Positions 10,833 through 18,634 of a stretch of DNA of 64,000 nucleotides are shown here, one piece after another. Location of the stretch: contig NC_005027.1 in the NCBI RefSeq assembly GCF_000196115.1, positions 5,824,001-5,888,000 on the forward strand. Direction: 5' to 3'. This stretch comes from Rhodopirellula baltica SH 1 (GTDB taxonomy: Bacteria > Planctomycetota > Planctomycetia > Pirellulales > Pirellulaceae). The position numbers were made by a program, and so were the translations under genes. The notes beneath the pieces are model-generated. The model had not been told where the DNA came from and did not search any database. It saw nothing but the letters and a program-made list of their open reading frames with translations. How positions within the stretch are numbered: the first letter of the stretch is position 1; each line of letters begins with the position of its first letter.

Positions 10833-11720
10833 ATGTTTCGGTTCACGCTGGTTGCCTTCCTTGTGGTTTTGGGCACCGCCTGCAGTGGCGACGAACCAGT
10901 TGTGTCGAAGCGAGAGAAGCTTGCTGGGCGTGTTGCGAGTCTCGTCGTCGATGGTTGGCGACGCGACGTCGAAGCGGCAACTCAAAATGTGATCGAGTCT
11001 GTTCTGCCCAAGGCGATGCGAAAGCGATTGGAGTCCAGTGAGGGTGAATTCAAGAACAGCTTCGATTGGAAGCAGGTTGAAACCTATGTCGCAGATGAGT
11101 ATTTAGCAAAATTTGACAACGTAGAGCTCGGGGAAATTCATGCGTTCTATTCGTCCGCAACAGGTGGCAAATTCCTTGCGGAACAAACTGATCTGAAAAA
11201 CAAGGTCCTACGCCGGGTAGCACTTGCGAAGCTCGAGTTGCCGTTGATTCTGCGAACAAAATCCAATGTTTCCAGTGTCGTCGAAGGCGCTACGGGGCCT
11301 TTGAAGAAATTGCTGGAAGACGCTATTCAGTCCCCACCAATTTCGCCAGAACATTTGGTCGGAACATGGTATACCGACGATATGGATGAGCAAGGTAACG
11401 GATACCGGGGTTGGCACAAGAAAAGTCTGTCGGGGTCCAACGCGTTGCATGGCGTGCAGATCAACCATGCATCCAAAGAATTCATGAGTTTCAGCGATGA
11501 GGGCGTTTGGGTCCTCCAAGGAAAATTGTTGGCGGAAACTAACTTCAACTATGCAGAAGAGAGTCAGCTGATAGTTATCGAATCGGTCACCGCGGATGAG
11601 TTGAAGTATCGGTTCGTCGAGTTGAATGCTGAGCCATCAGAATGGCCGTTGATCGTTGACACAAAGAAAGAGATCACGCTTCCCGAGAAGCCGACCGGTT
11701 ACAAGGACCCATTCGAGTGA
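10833..11720 (+). CDS. Lipoprotein with DUF2059-like helical domain
   Basis: 295 residues from ATG 10833, which begins a lipoprotein signal (MFRFTLVAFLVVLGTA-C). The first half of the mature protein is helical and contains ELGEIHAFYSSATGGKFLAEQ, which resembles the DUF2059 core (an aromatic and G-K motif in ...FY.s..GkK.). The second half (HLVGTWYTDDMDEQGNGYRGWHKK...) is beta-rich and looks like a separate lipocalin-like or DUF domain. An in-frame upstream reading from 10707 overlaps the previous gene and is rejected. Function unknown; presumably envelope-anchored. Confidence 0.75.
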   Translation: MFRFTLVAFLVVLGTACSGDEPVVSKREKLAGRVASLVVDGWRRDVEAATQNVIESVLPKAMRKRLESSEGEFKNSFDWKQVETYVADEYLAKFDNVELGEIHAFYSSATGGKFLAEQTDLKNKVLRRVALAKLELPLILRTKSNVSSVVEGATGPLKKLLEDAIQSPPISPEHLVGTWYTDDMDEQGNGYRGWHKKSLSGSNALHGVQINHASKEFMSFSDEGVWVLQGKLLAETNFNYAEESQLIVIESVTADELKYRFVELNAEPSEWPLIVDTKKEITLPEKPTGYKDPFE

Positions 11721-11782
11721 ACGATTGGCAACAGTCGAAACATCTTTCAAGAGAAATTGTCGTTTCGTTCTCAGGCGTGCCT

Positions 11783-12067
11783 TCAATTCGGCTCTGGCTT
11801 GAGGCCGTGCTTCTTCGCGAATTCGATCAATCCCGGGGCCAGTGAAGCGGTTGTTCCTGAGAGTATGTCAGCCCAATCTTCGATCGGATCCATCGCGTCT
11901 TCGAGTTCACTTCGAGTTTCGTAGTCATCTCGCTTGGTTCGGTTGACGATGCTGTCGTAGTAGCGCTTCAATTTCCTTGCCAACTGATTGGCCTCTTTGA
12001 TCTCCGGGGCAGTTGCTGCTTCCACTAAATGTTCGTGGGTACCAGACTGCGAATCCAAAGGCCACAA
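11783..12067 (-). CDS. Hypothetical charged protein, possible remnant
   Basis: 94 residues, highly charged and mostly helical (HLVEAATAPEIKEANQLARKLKRYYDSIVNRTKRDDYETRSELEDAMDPIEDW). Composition looks like real protein rather than a shadow frame, but I recognise no family and the start is unclear (TTG/ATG choices near 12067). It lies just outside the left boundary of the island and may be a fragment of a gene disturbed by earlier insertions. On the opposite strand, 12013-12216 overlaps its start. Confidence 0.35.
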   Translation of the reverse strand: MWPLDSQSGTHEHLVEAATAPEIKEANQLARKLKRYYDSIVNRTKRDDYETRSELEDAMDPIEDWADILSGTTASLAPGLIEFAKKHGLKPEPN

Positions 12068-12216
12068 CCATCAGCTACAAGCACATTAAAGAGACGCTGA
12101 AGCGAGAGTACAGCATCGAGTGCAAGAGCATTGCCAACTTCTTTGTCGGCATGTTGGATGGATACGAGACAGAGGGTGGAAATCGCAACAAGTCGATTGT
12201 TCTGCCCAAGGGGTGA
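12013..12216 (+). pseudogene. Coding-like fragment, probable C-terminal remnant
   Basis: About 67 codons ending in a stop at 12214-12216. The segment NPKATTISYKHIKETLKREY followed by SIECKSIANFFVGMLDGYET has the residue mix of genuine protein and ends in a basic tail (NRNKSIVLPKG), but there is no good start codon or ribosome site and the N-terminal part looks cut off. It sits within 150 bp of the island's left attachment copy. It could be the last part of a gene broken by integration or by an older element. Low certainty. Confidence 0.3.
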
Positions 12217-12347
12217 GGGCCGCCTGCCATTGGCAGCATTTTGGCGGTCTTTACCGGTCAGAGAGAATTTTGGCCGGTTTTTGGCGAAAGCCAGAATCGC
12301 GAAAACCTGCAAATAACGCCATCTCCCTAAGCGGAGAAATGGGGTAG

Positions 12348-12391
12348 TACACCCGGCGGGGCTCGAACCCACAACCTTCGGCTTCGGAGGC
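12348..12391 (-). repeat. Left attachment site: 44-bp copy of the tRNA-Arg 3' half
   Basis: Aligns base for base with 34391-34434 except C12362 versus T34405. It covers the acceptor 3' strand, T arm, variable loop and the anticodon stem-loop of tRNA-Arg, then diverges, so it is not a full tRNA gene. With the intact tRNA and adjacent integrase at the other end it marks the far boundary of the genomic island. Confidence 0.9.
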
Positions 12392-13168
12392 AGCCCGCGA
12401 AGTAGCCTCGAATCACACTTTTGCTTATAAGGCTTGAGAGGATTCTATGCCAAAATTTACCGGGTGCAAGTAAGAGCAGTTTGATGCAGTAAATAGCGAA
12501 CGTTTCGGGTATTTCGATTTCGCTAGCGGGTAAATACCCGGTGGGTGTTTGGGGCTCGATGGATCCCAGATCCAGGAATGGATGCGAGTCGACTCCGATA
12601 TTGAGAGGCTCTTTGGGGCGGAGTGAAGTCGCTAGTCTCGTGGGAGTTTGCAACGTGCTTTTGAGATCGGAGAGCGGTTAAAACATTGGTGCGACGCAAT
12701 GTTTCGTTCTGTGAGTGGGGAATTTCCCCACCTGCACGCCTGGCTGTTCATGGTTTTCATCGAAACCATCTCAGCCCCCCGGGTGTTGATGCAAACACGC
12801 GGGATGATCTTCGCCTGTTTTTCCATGTTTGGACGGCACGAAGGCTCCTTCTCGATGCCATGGGAGACCGTAAAACATTGGGTTTTTGACAAGTGGACAG
12901 GTCGTTCAGTCCAGCATTCAGAGGAGCTTCCAAAGTGAAGGCTCTCTTCATCCACACGGGAGTGTGGCCGGTCGTCAGGTGGTCAGGTGGTGCAACGTTT
13001 TCGTGAAGGCTTTTAATGAGTGCGAAGGGCTTCGACGCCTATGCAGTTCGAAGTTTCTCGAACGACGCCGCCAACCTCGCAACGCTGTATGCGCTTCGGT
13101 GGCAAGAACGTCGACTGGTGTTGTTCCGTCGGCGATTGGATTGGCGTAACCCGAGTTCGACAGACGCG
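12392..13168. other. Gene-poor left end of island
   Basis: Overlapping frames on both strands at 12632-12955 look like low-quality shadows. The first 150 bp carry putative integrase arm-type sites: cacacttttgc at 12414-12424 (inverted relative to 34323-34333) and gggtaaataccc at about 12528-12539 (compare 34299-34310). A perfect palindrome-like element gtggggaatttccccac is at 12715-12731 and recurs as gtggggaattccccac at 14187-14202. No gene is called. Confidence 0.6.
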
Positions 13169-13996
13169 TTACCGCTCGTTTAGCTTGACAACCCGAAAGG
13201 CTCTGACTCTCGCATTCTCTTCGCGATCAAGACTCTTTGTGTCTGTGAGTACATTGACACCCGGCGTGACCTTACGACTCTCGTTGGAATAGTCGATGCG
13301 ATGGCCGTCAGCATCAAGCCATTCAACTTCCACGTAACAATCGACACTCTTGTTTGAGTTGTTGACGACATCGACCCGCCAGCTTCGATGAACGTATCTT
13401 CTCGTTCTTTTTCCGATCTTGTCTCTGCATTCAGCGATGCCGAGCACCATGTCGCTCGCTTTCCGGCCATTGACTTCTGTGACGCGAAAGGAATGCACGC
13501 GGTCGTTCTCTTCACGGTCGAAAATTTCGATGTCTGATATTGCGTTGACACCTGGCGCCAACGTCCTGGCTTCATTCGCGTATTTGACACGAAACCCATC
13601 CGCGTCCAGCCACTCGACCTCGAGATAGGCCTTCACATTCGCGTCAAGATGGTTCTCGACGTCGACACGCCATGACCGGTAAATGTAGTTTGAAGTGCGT
13701 TTTGCGATTTTTTGGTTGAAGGAAACCACGTCTAGGATTGGCTCTGCAGGTGCGACCTGTGCATGCGTTGTTGCTGTAGGCGCTTCGGTGATTTCATCTG
13801 GGGTGGGGTCGATGGCAGATACAGCATCGATGATGACGTTTGGAGCGACTTCCGGAGATTGTTTGTTGCTGACGAACGCTACCGGCGCAATTGGATCAGA
13901 GTCTGCTTCTTTGCCGCTGGTCAAGAAGTACGTTCCGCATACACCGAGAGCGATGGAGCCGGTGCAAGCCAAGACAGTGAAGACGGTTGATTTCAT
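13169..13996 (-). CDS. Exported protein with two copies of a ~75-residue beta domain
   Basis: 275 residues from ATG 13996, preceded by AAGGG at a good distance. The N-terminus MKSTVFTVLACTGSIALGVCGTYFLT is a signal peptide or anchor. After a low-complexity linker the protein has two tandem copies of one domain: KIAKRTSNYIYRSWRVDV... and KIGKRTRRYVHRSWRVDV..., each followed by a VEWLDADG(F/H)R motif, a (N)E(A/S)R segment with PGVN, and DREEN.RV..FRV. The pattern recalls FxLYD-like extracellular domains that describe modified backbone beta strands, but I am not sure of the family. Located in the island cargo; its neighbours give no functional clue. Confidence 0.75.
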   Translation of the reverse strand: MKSTVFTVLACTGSIALGVCGTYFLTSGKEADSDPIAPVAFVSNKQSPEVAPNVIIDAVSAIDPTPDEITEAPTATTHAQVAPAEPILDVVSFNQKIAKRTSNYIYRSWRVDVENHLDANVKAYLEVEWLDADGFRVKYANEARTLAPGVNAISDIEIFDREENDRVHSFRVTEVNGRKASDMVLGIAECRDKIGKRTRRYVHRSWRVDVVNNSNKSVDCYVEVEWLDADGHRIDYSNESRKVTPGVNVLTDTKSLDREENARVRAFRVVKLNER

Positions 13997-14801
13997 CGTG
14001 TGCCCTTCGAGTCGCAATGTAGATCTGGTTCAACAAAGCTTAGAACGCGAAGATGTCTGGGGAGATCGTGTTGTACCGAATGGGGGTTCCTGGCTTCGTT
14101 TTGCAGCGCTGGTGTAGCGGGCTTGCGGGTTGGAGCGATCGAATCGATCAAAAGCTCAGGATGCAACGGTCGTTGTACCGAGGTAAGTGGGGAATTCCCC
14201 ACCCAGGATTCTGCTCGTTCAGGCTGAAGTCCAAGCTCGGTAAGAGAGTCGCCGGCTGATCTTCCTGCGATTGTGAAGCCACCTGTGTGGGATTACGCAC
14301 TCGAACCACCTGCCACTGCGATCTCTCAAGAGACTTTGGTCTGCATACGTCCCACGTGACTTCGGAAATCACTGTGCACGTAAGAGAAAGTTAGCGCGCC
14401 CAGCCTAGTTGCAAAAAAGGCAGCTTTGATTGCGACGCTATCCAGGATCGACATGTGGGGCTGGCAAGGAGGACGTGCCTTTGCGCACGGTTTGGTACAC
14501 GAAGTCGATTGAACAGGAGAAAACCCCGGATCGCCGCGGGCCGAAGAATCCCGTTGCCTAGAATGGATACCTCCCCCTTGTGAGACTATCTTGTTGAGTT
14601 TGAGCGTTCGGTCATGGATGGTCGAAGCAAGCTGGCTGAAAAGCAGCTGCTCGAAATGGATGCCGCAGACCCCGCGACAATGCGATCCGAATCTGGATTC
14701 GTATGAAACATTCGCTCATCGAAGGGCCGTATTTGTTCAACCCGGCCCTTTTGCCAGGCGATCAGTGAGCACTTTCAATTTGAGAACTGTCAGTGAACAA
14801 A
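13997..14801. other. Gene-free interval in island
   Basis: No convincing gene. It contains the palindrome gtggggaattccccac (14187-14202), a repeat of the element at 12715. A short coding-like stretch near 14584-14706 (frame ...VMDGRSKLAEKQLLEMDAAD... ending at a stop) could be a relic. Promoter signals for the gene at 14802 were not identified. Confidence 0.5.
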
Positions 14802-15371
14802 ATGAAACGCAAGTTCAAAAAGAATCAGCGCCCTCGATCACTGGTCGAGAGGGAAGATCAACTGAAGAGAGACGCTGTTTTCACGGCGACTCATGAGTCT
14901 GCTCATGCAGTGCTCGCAGTCGTCGGAGAGGCGGATGAGGTCTATTGCCGTATTAGTTACCGAGAGGTCGACCTACGAGAGGAGTTAGCGTTCACAGGTC
15001 AGTGTATCTGGCATGGACTTGATCCGAGGTGGTTGCCCTTTGTTGGTGTAGCTGGTGCATTAGCGCAAGGAAGGCTCCGAAACGGTTCGATTGAGCTGCA
15101 GTTCAGTCGGAAGATTTGTGATGGACGGTTTCCTTTGAGCCCATCGGACAAGGCTCATGCCGGACTCGTGACACTACCCTTACTTTCCGCTACAGGAGAT
15201 CTCATTGAACAGTTCTGGTCGGAGATCACAACACTGGCATCGCACGTTGCACGCCATCCACGTGACGGAGACTCATGGAGTACAAGCCGCGAAATGATCC
15301 TTGACCTATGTCCAAATCTTCCAATTGGGCTGCACGCACCGAAACTGGTTGGTGAGGATCAAGCAAATTAG
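14802..15371 (+). CDS. Hypothetical protein with M41-like HESAH metallopeptidase motif
   Basis: 189 residues from ATG 14802 (a GTG at 14793 is an alternative). Near the N-terminus it carries H31-E32-S-A-H35-A-V-L-A-V, a match to the HExxH zinc motif in the helical context (A.HESAHAVLA) found in FtsH/M41-type peptidases and in small stand-alone homologs. No AAA domain, no membrane helix, and the third ligand is not obvious. The rest contains a GALAQGRLRNGS segment also seen near the M41 motif region. A solitary cytoplasmic protease-like protein on a defence-bearing island could be an effector, but that is inference. No RBS seen. Confidence 0.7.
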   Translation: MKRKFKKNQRPRSLVEREDQLKRDAVFTATHESAHAVLAVVGEADEVYCRISYREVDLREELAFTGQCIWHGLDPRWLPFVGVAGALAQGRLRNGSIELQFSRKICDGRFPLSPSDKAHAGLVTLPLLSATGDLIEQFWSEITTLASHVARHPRDGDSWSTSREMILDLCPNLPIGLHAPKLVGEDQAN

Positions 15372-15547
15372 CTACGCGATGGAAACGCCGGATTGCGTTG
15401 TTTTCGACGAGTGCTCAATCGAAAAGGAACTTCAGATCATGGTATTTGCGTCACTTCGATCGGATGAACATTTCGAGGATTGATGATTTGTCCGGATGAA
15501 CGCGAGTGAGTCTGAAAAATTGATTTGCAAACAGCTGATGTCGCCTA

Positions 15548-18500
15548 CTATTTCGTCTCGCTCGGATATGGGTCATTGCTGAAAAATTTCAATCGCGTTT
15601 TGCCTGAGCTCTCAAAGTTGCTGGAGTTGAAAATGATCGCGGTTGGACTTCGGCCCGGAAGCAAGAGCGTCATTTGGTAGTCGTCGAAGGCCGCGTTGGA
15701 TCTGCTGATGCTACCTGGCAATTCCTCAGCGACGCCTCCCCATTCATACAGTCCAAGCAAGCTCTTGCTCTGTTGTCGCCAAAGCGTGATTCGCGCAGGC
15801 ACAGGTATTGAATCTCCGAGGCCGATCTCGCCATCAACGATCTCGATTGAGTCGCGTTGGTCAGCCCACGGCTCCGGCCATTTCGAGGTCGTCTCTTTCC
15901 ATTGTTTTCTAGTTTCTTTCAAGATCTTGTGCAGCCAGTGTCGGCCGTTTGCAGAAAGCTGCTTGTCTTTGGCTTTGTCAATGAGCTTCTGAATGGAATC
16001 GTCGTCTCCTAGCCGAGCCACGGCCATGCCATACCGAAAGTGGCTAGCGATTTGATCGTTGTCACCGCCACAGTGATCAAGAACGAGTCTTAGATAGCTG
16101 TCCAGCCACGCACGTTGCCGCCTTTCAAGGAGGACGCCTTTCCATGCTTTGCGCACCGCAGGCTCAGGGTCTTCAGAGAATCCCAATTCACGAATGGTGC
16201 TGTCATCAAATTGGAGCGGCAGCCAAGCTGCCGCTTCCGCAGCCCTCTTTCGTAGCTCAATGTCGTCAATCCTGCTCCAAAGTGAACATGTTTGAAATAG
16301 AAAATTACCTGCAATTTCAGAGCAAGCGCGGTACGCGGAGCGACGTACTTGGTAAGCAGGGTCCGTCATGAGCTCAAAAAAGATCCCTACGCTTGAAGCC
16401 TCCAGGCCGTTGTTTTGTAGTGTGCAAGATCGAACAGATTCGCTGTACGCGTATTTTGTCTCTGGCAACCAGTCTTGCCATTCAGTACTGGCTGCCAATC
16501 CAATCAGGGCTGTTGGTGCGACGTTGGAAAGCAGCTTGAATAGCCCGGATTCGGATGTCCGGTCTGTGTTGTATTTGGTAAGTCGGCTGGCTAGGGCTTC
16601 TCCAATTGAAGGTAGACAGTTTTTTCCGACAGCCTTCAAACCTGCTGTAAGCTGATAAACTGTTTCAGGCTGGCCTTGGTTTAGGCAATCGACAACGCAC
16701 TTCTCGTATCCCATTTGATTCGACGCGAAGAGCATTCCGATTAGATAGCCCTGCCATCCTTCAGTCTCGGTGGCGTCTTTTATTCGCAGTTTCTCACCCT
16801 GAACTTCAATGCCAAGTCTGAGATGGAGCAATTGTTCAACATCGCGTGAAAGCCAGCCTCGTTTCAGAATGCAATCCCAGGCCTGCCAGCTCAGACGAGG
16901 TTCATCGGCTTTCGCGATTTCAACAACACCCCCCCGCCATTGTTCTGTTTCAGGAACATCAATCGCGCCGATCGCTTCCAACGCATCTCCACGAGAGAAG
17001 CTTTGGAGATCGCCATCACTGGCAAATGACCAAAGGGAAGACACAAATCGAGCAGGTACAAAGCCATTTTTTGCCAAGGAGCAAAATGCTGATATTGCAG
17101 CATCTCGTTGGCATTCCTTTTCAGCTGTTTTCGAAACATGAAGAAGTGTTTCGATGACATCCTCGTCGCCCTCCCGTATACGACAGAATGCAAGATCAAC
17201 AATTGCGGCAACCGTTGACAAAAGCGCATAGCCGTTATGGGAGAATCCAAATTGAAGAATTGCTTCAAACGCCGAACGACTGTTGCTGCTGCGAACGAGA
17301 TCGACGATCCCCTTCTGTCGGAAAACGTGCTGGTCTCCCGTCTGGTCGATATTTTCGGCACTTTTGACTGCTTGAAGAATCGTATCGGGAACTGCATTGA
17401 TCTGAAAGCAAGCAAGAGTTGCTGCTGACTCGGATGAGGCAAAAGCATTAGTTTCGCCCAGAATGACGTCATGGATTAGGTTGTCTGACCAGCGATGTCC
17501 AAACGTTGCAAGGATGTCGAGAGATTCCTTTTTAAGGCTCTGTTTGATCGTGTGAAAGTTTCCGGTGTTTTCCGTGTTAAGTCGCGCAAGCGATTCAAGA
17601 ACTCGCACCAAGGTGTCTGTCCTTGATGAACGCCAATTCTCAAGATGAATTGGCTTCAGCAAGTCCCGCAGGCGACTCAGAAGAATGTAGTTTCGTGTTG
17701 TATCCTGTGGGGCATCGTTGCATTCAAGCACGAAATCAAAATAGTCCGTGACAACTTGGGATGATGCACAGCGGTAACCATACTCGCCAGAACGAGTAAC
17801 TATTTTGTGCTCTTCACGAATGAGATTCCAGATGCGATCGTTAGCTGGAGTGTTGGCATCACATCGGTCAACAGCACGAGTTGCAACGCTAATCGCGAGT
17901 GATAGGTCCCGGTCGGGCTCGTTCTCCGAATTAGCCAGGGCGATTTCTAGCAACCACTCTGCCAACTCGATGTATTCAGGTCCGACCAGTTCTTGTATTG
18001 CTAGGGTTACTACATCATCAATCTGATCCTGCTCCAATTTTCGTGTCACGATTTCCAGAATCCGCTCCCGGTCTGACTTTTTCGGACCGAGCGAGATCAA
18101 TGTAGAGACTGCAGCGTCTGAGTGCTGGGATTCTCGATCGGCAATGTTCCATAGCAAATCAACGAGTGAGCTCTCTCGATATCCAATTCGAGAGATAATC
18201 CACAGAATTTCTTGGTGTGGATTCGTTCGTAGGCGTTTCTCTAGTTCTGACATGACCCCCTTGCGGATCGGAATCATTAGTTCTGCAGGGAAACCATACA
18301 GCCAATCATACAGATACTGCCTCGCTCGAAAACTATCCATCTCGCGCAAGTCGAAATCGCCACCACCAGCGTCGTTTGCAGGCGAACACAACGGGACGAT
18401 CTGGGCTAGTGCGAATTCAGCTAGTCTGTCTGTATCTAGGGAGCTGAACTCCCGTATTAAGTCGATGGCGTTGCGTCGAAGAAACCATAGATTGGAAGAA

Positions 18501-18634
18501 TCGAGGGTTGCCGATGCTTCGGAAATTGCATGCAAGACCTTCTCGACTGATTCGATCGTGGTTGCATCTTGAAGCATCGCGTAGATTCGAGACTGTTCAT
18601 CTGCCGCTCTTCCTGGAGTATTTGGCGAGGTCAT
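15548..18634 (-). CDS. Very large helical-repeat-like protein, last gene of the RM-STAND operon
   Basis: 1028 residues from ATG 18634, which overlaps the stop of the STAND gene as ATGA. I recognise no catalytic motif. Almost the whole protein is predicted-looking helix pairs with repeated segments of Ala/Leu-rich helices (for example LYDWLYGFPAELMIPIRKG, RKAWKGVLLERRQRAWLDSYLRLVLDHCGG and SAYRACSEIAGNFLFQ), consistent with an ARM/HEAT-type solenoid. The C-terminal ~90 residues switch to a beta-rich segment (ITLWRQQSKSLLGLYEWGG... SNDPYPSETK). Translationally coupled to the STAND NTPase, so it is probably its partner or target-recognition arm. Codon use looks more AT-rich than the hsd genes. 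Confidence 0.75.
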   Translation of the reverse strand: MTSPNTPGRAADEQSRIYAMLQDATTIESVEKVLHAISEASATLDSSNLWFLRRNAIDLIREFSSLDTDRLAEFALAQIVPLCSPANDAGGGDFDLREMDSFRARQYLYDWLYGFPAELMIPIRKGVMSELEKRLRTNPHQEILWIISRIGYRESSLVDLLWNIADRESQHSDAAVSTLISLGPKKSDRERILEIVTRKLEQDQIDDVVTLAIQELVGPEYIELAEWLLEIALANSENEPDRDLSLAISVATRAVDRCDANTPANDRIWNLIREEHKIVTRSGEYGYRCASSQVVTDYFDFVLECNDAPQDTTRNYILLSRLRDLLKPIHLENWRSSRTDTLVRVLESLARLNTENTGNFHTIKQSLKKESLDILATFGHRWSDNLIHDVILGETNAFASSESAATLACFQINAVPDTILQAVKSAENIDQTGDQHVFRQKGIVDLVRSSNSRSAFEAILQFGFSHNGYALLSTVAAIVDLAFCRIREGDEDVIETLLHVSKTAEKECQRDAAISAFCSLAKNGFVPARFVSSLWSFASDGDLQSFSRGDALEAIGAIDVPETEQWRGGVVEIAKADEPRLSWQAWDCILKRGWLSRDVEQLLHLRLGIEVQGEKLRIKDATETEGWQGYLIGMLFASNQMGYEKCVVDCLNQGQPETVYQLTAGLKAVGKNCLPSIGEALASRLTKYNTDRTSESGLFKLLSNVAPTALIGLAASTEWQDWLPETKYAYSESVRSCTLQNNGLEASSVGIFFELMTDPAYQVRRSAYRACSEIAGNFLFQTCSLWSRIDDIELRKRAAEAAAWLPLQFDDSTIRELGFSEDPEPAVRKAWKGVLLERRQRAWLDSYLRLVLDHCGGDNDQIASHFRYGMAVARLGDDDSIQKLIDKAKDKQLSANGRHWLHKILKETRKQWKETTSKWPEPWADQRDSIEIVDGEIGLGDSIPVPARITLWRQQSKSLLGLYEWGGVAEELPGSISRSNAAFDDYQMTLLLPGRSPTAIIFNSSNFESSGKTRLKFFSNDPYPSETK

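Noticed and set aside
12348-12391. Second tRNA-Arg gene
   Set aside because: Only the 3' half and anticodon stem-loop are present; the 5' acceptor strand and D arm are absent, so it is an attachment-site copy rather than a functional tRNA.
12632-12955. Overlapping open frames on both strands in the island's left end
   Set aside because: Neither has a plausible start with ribosome site, and both products look compositionally random.
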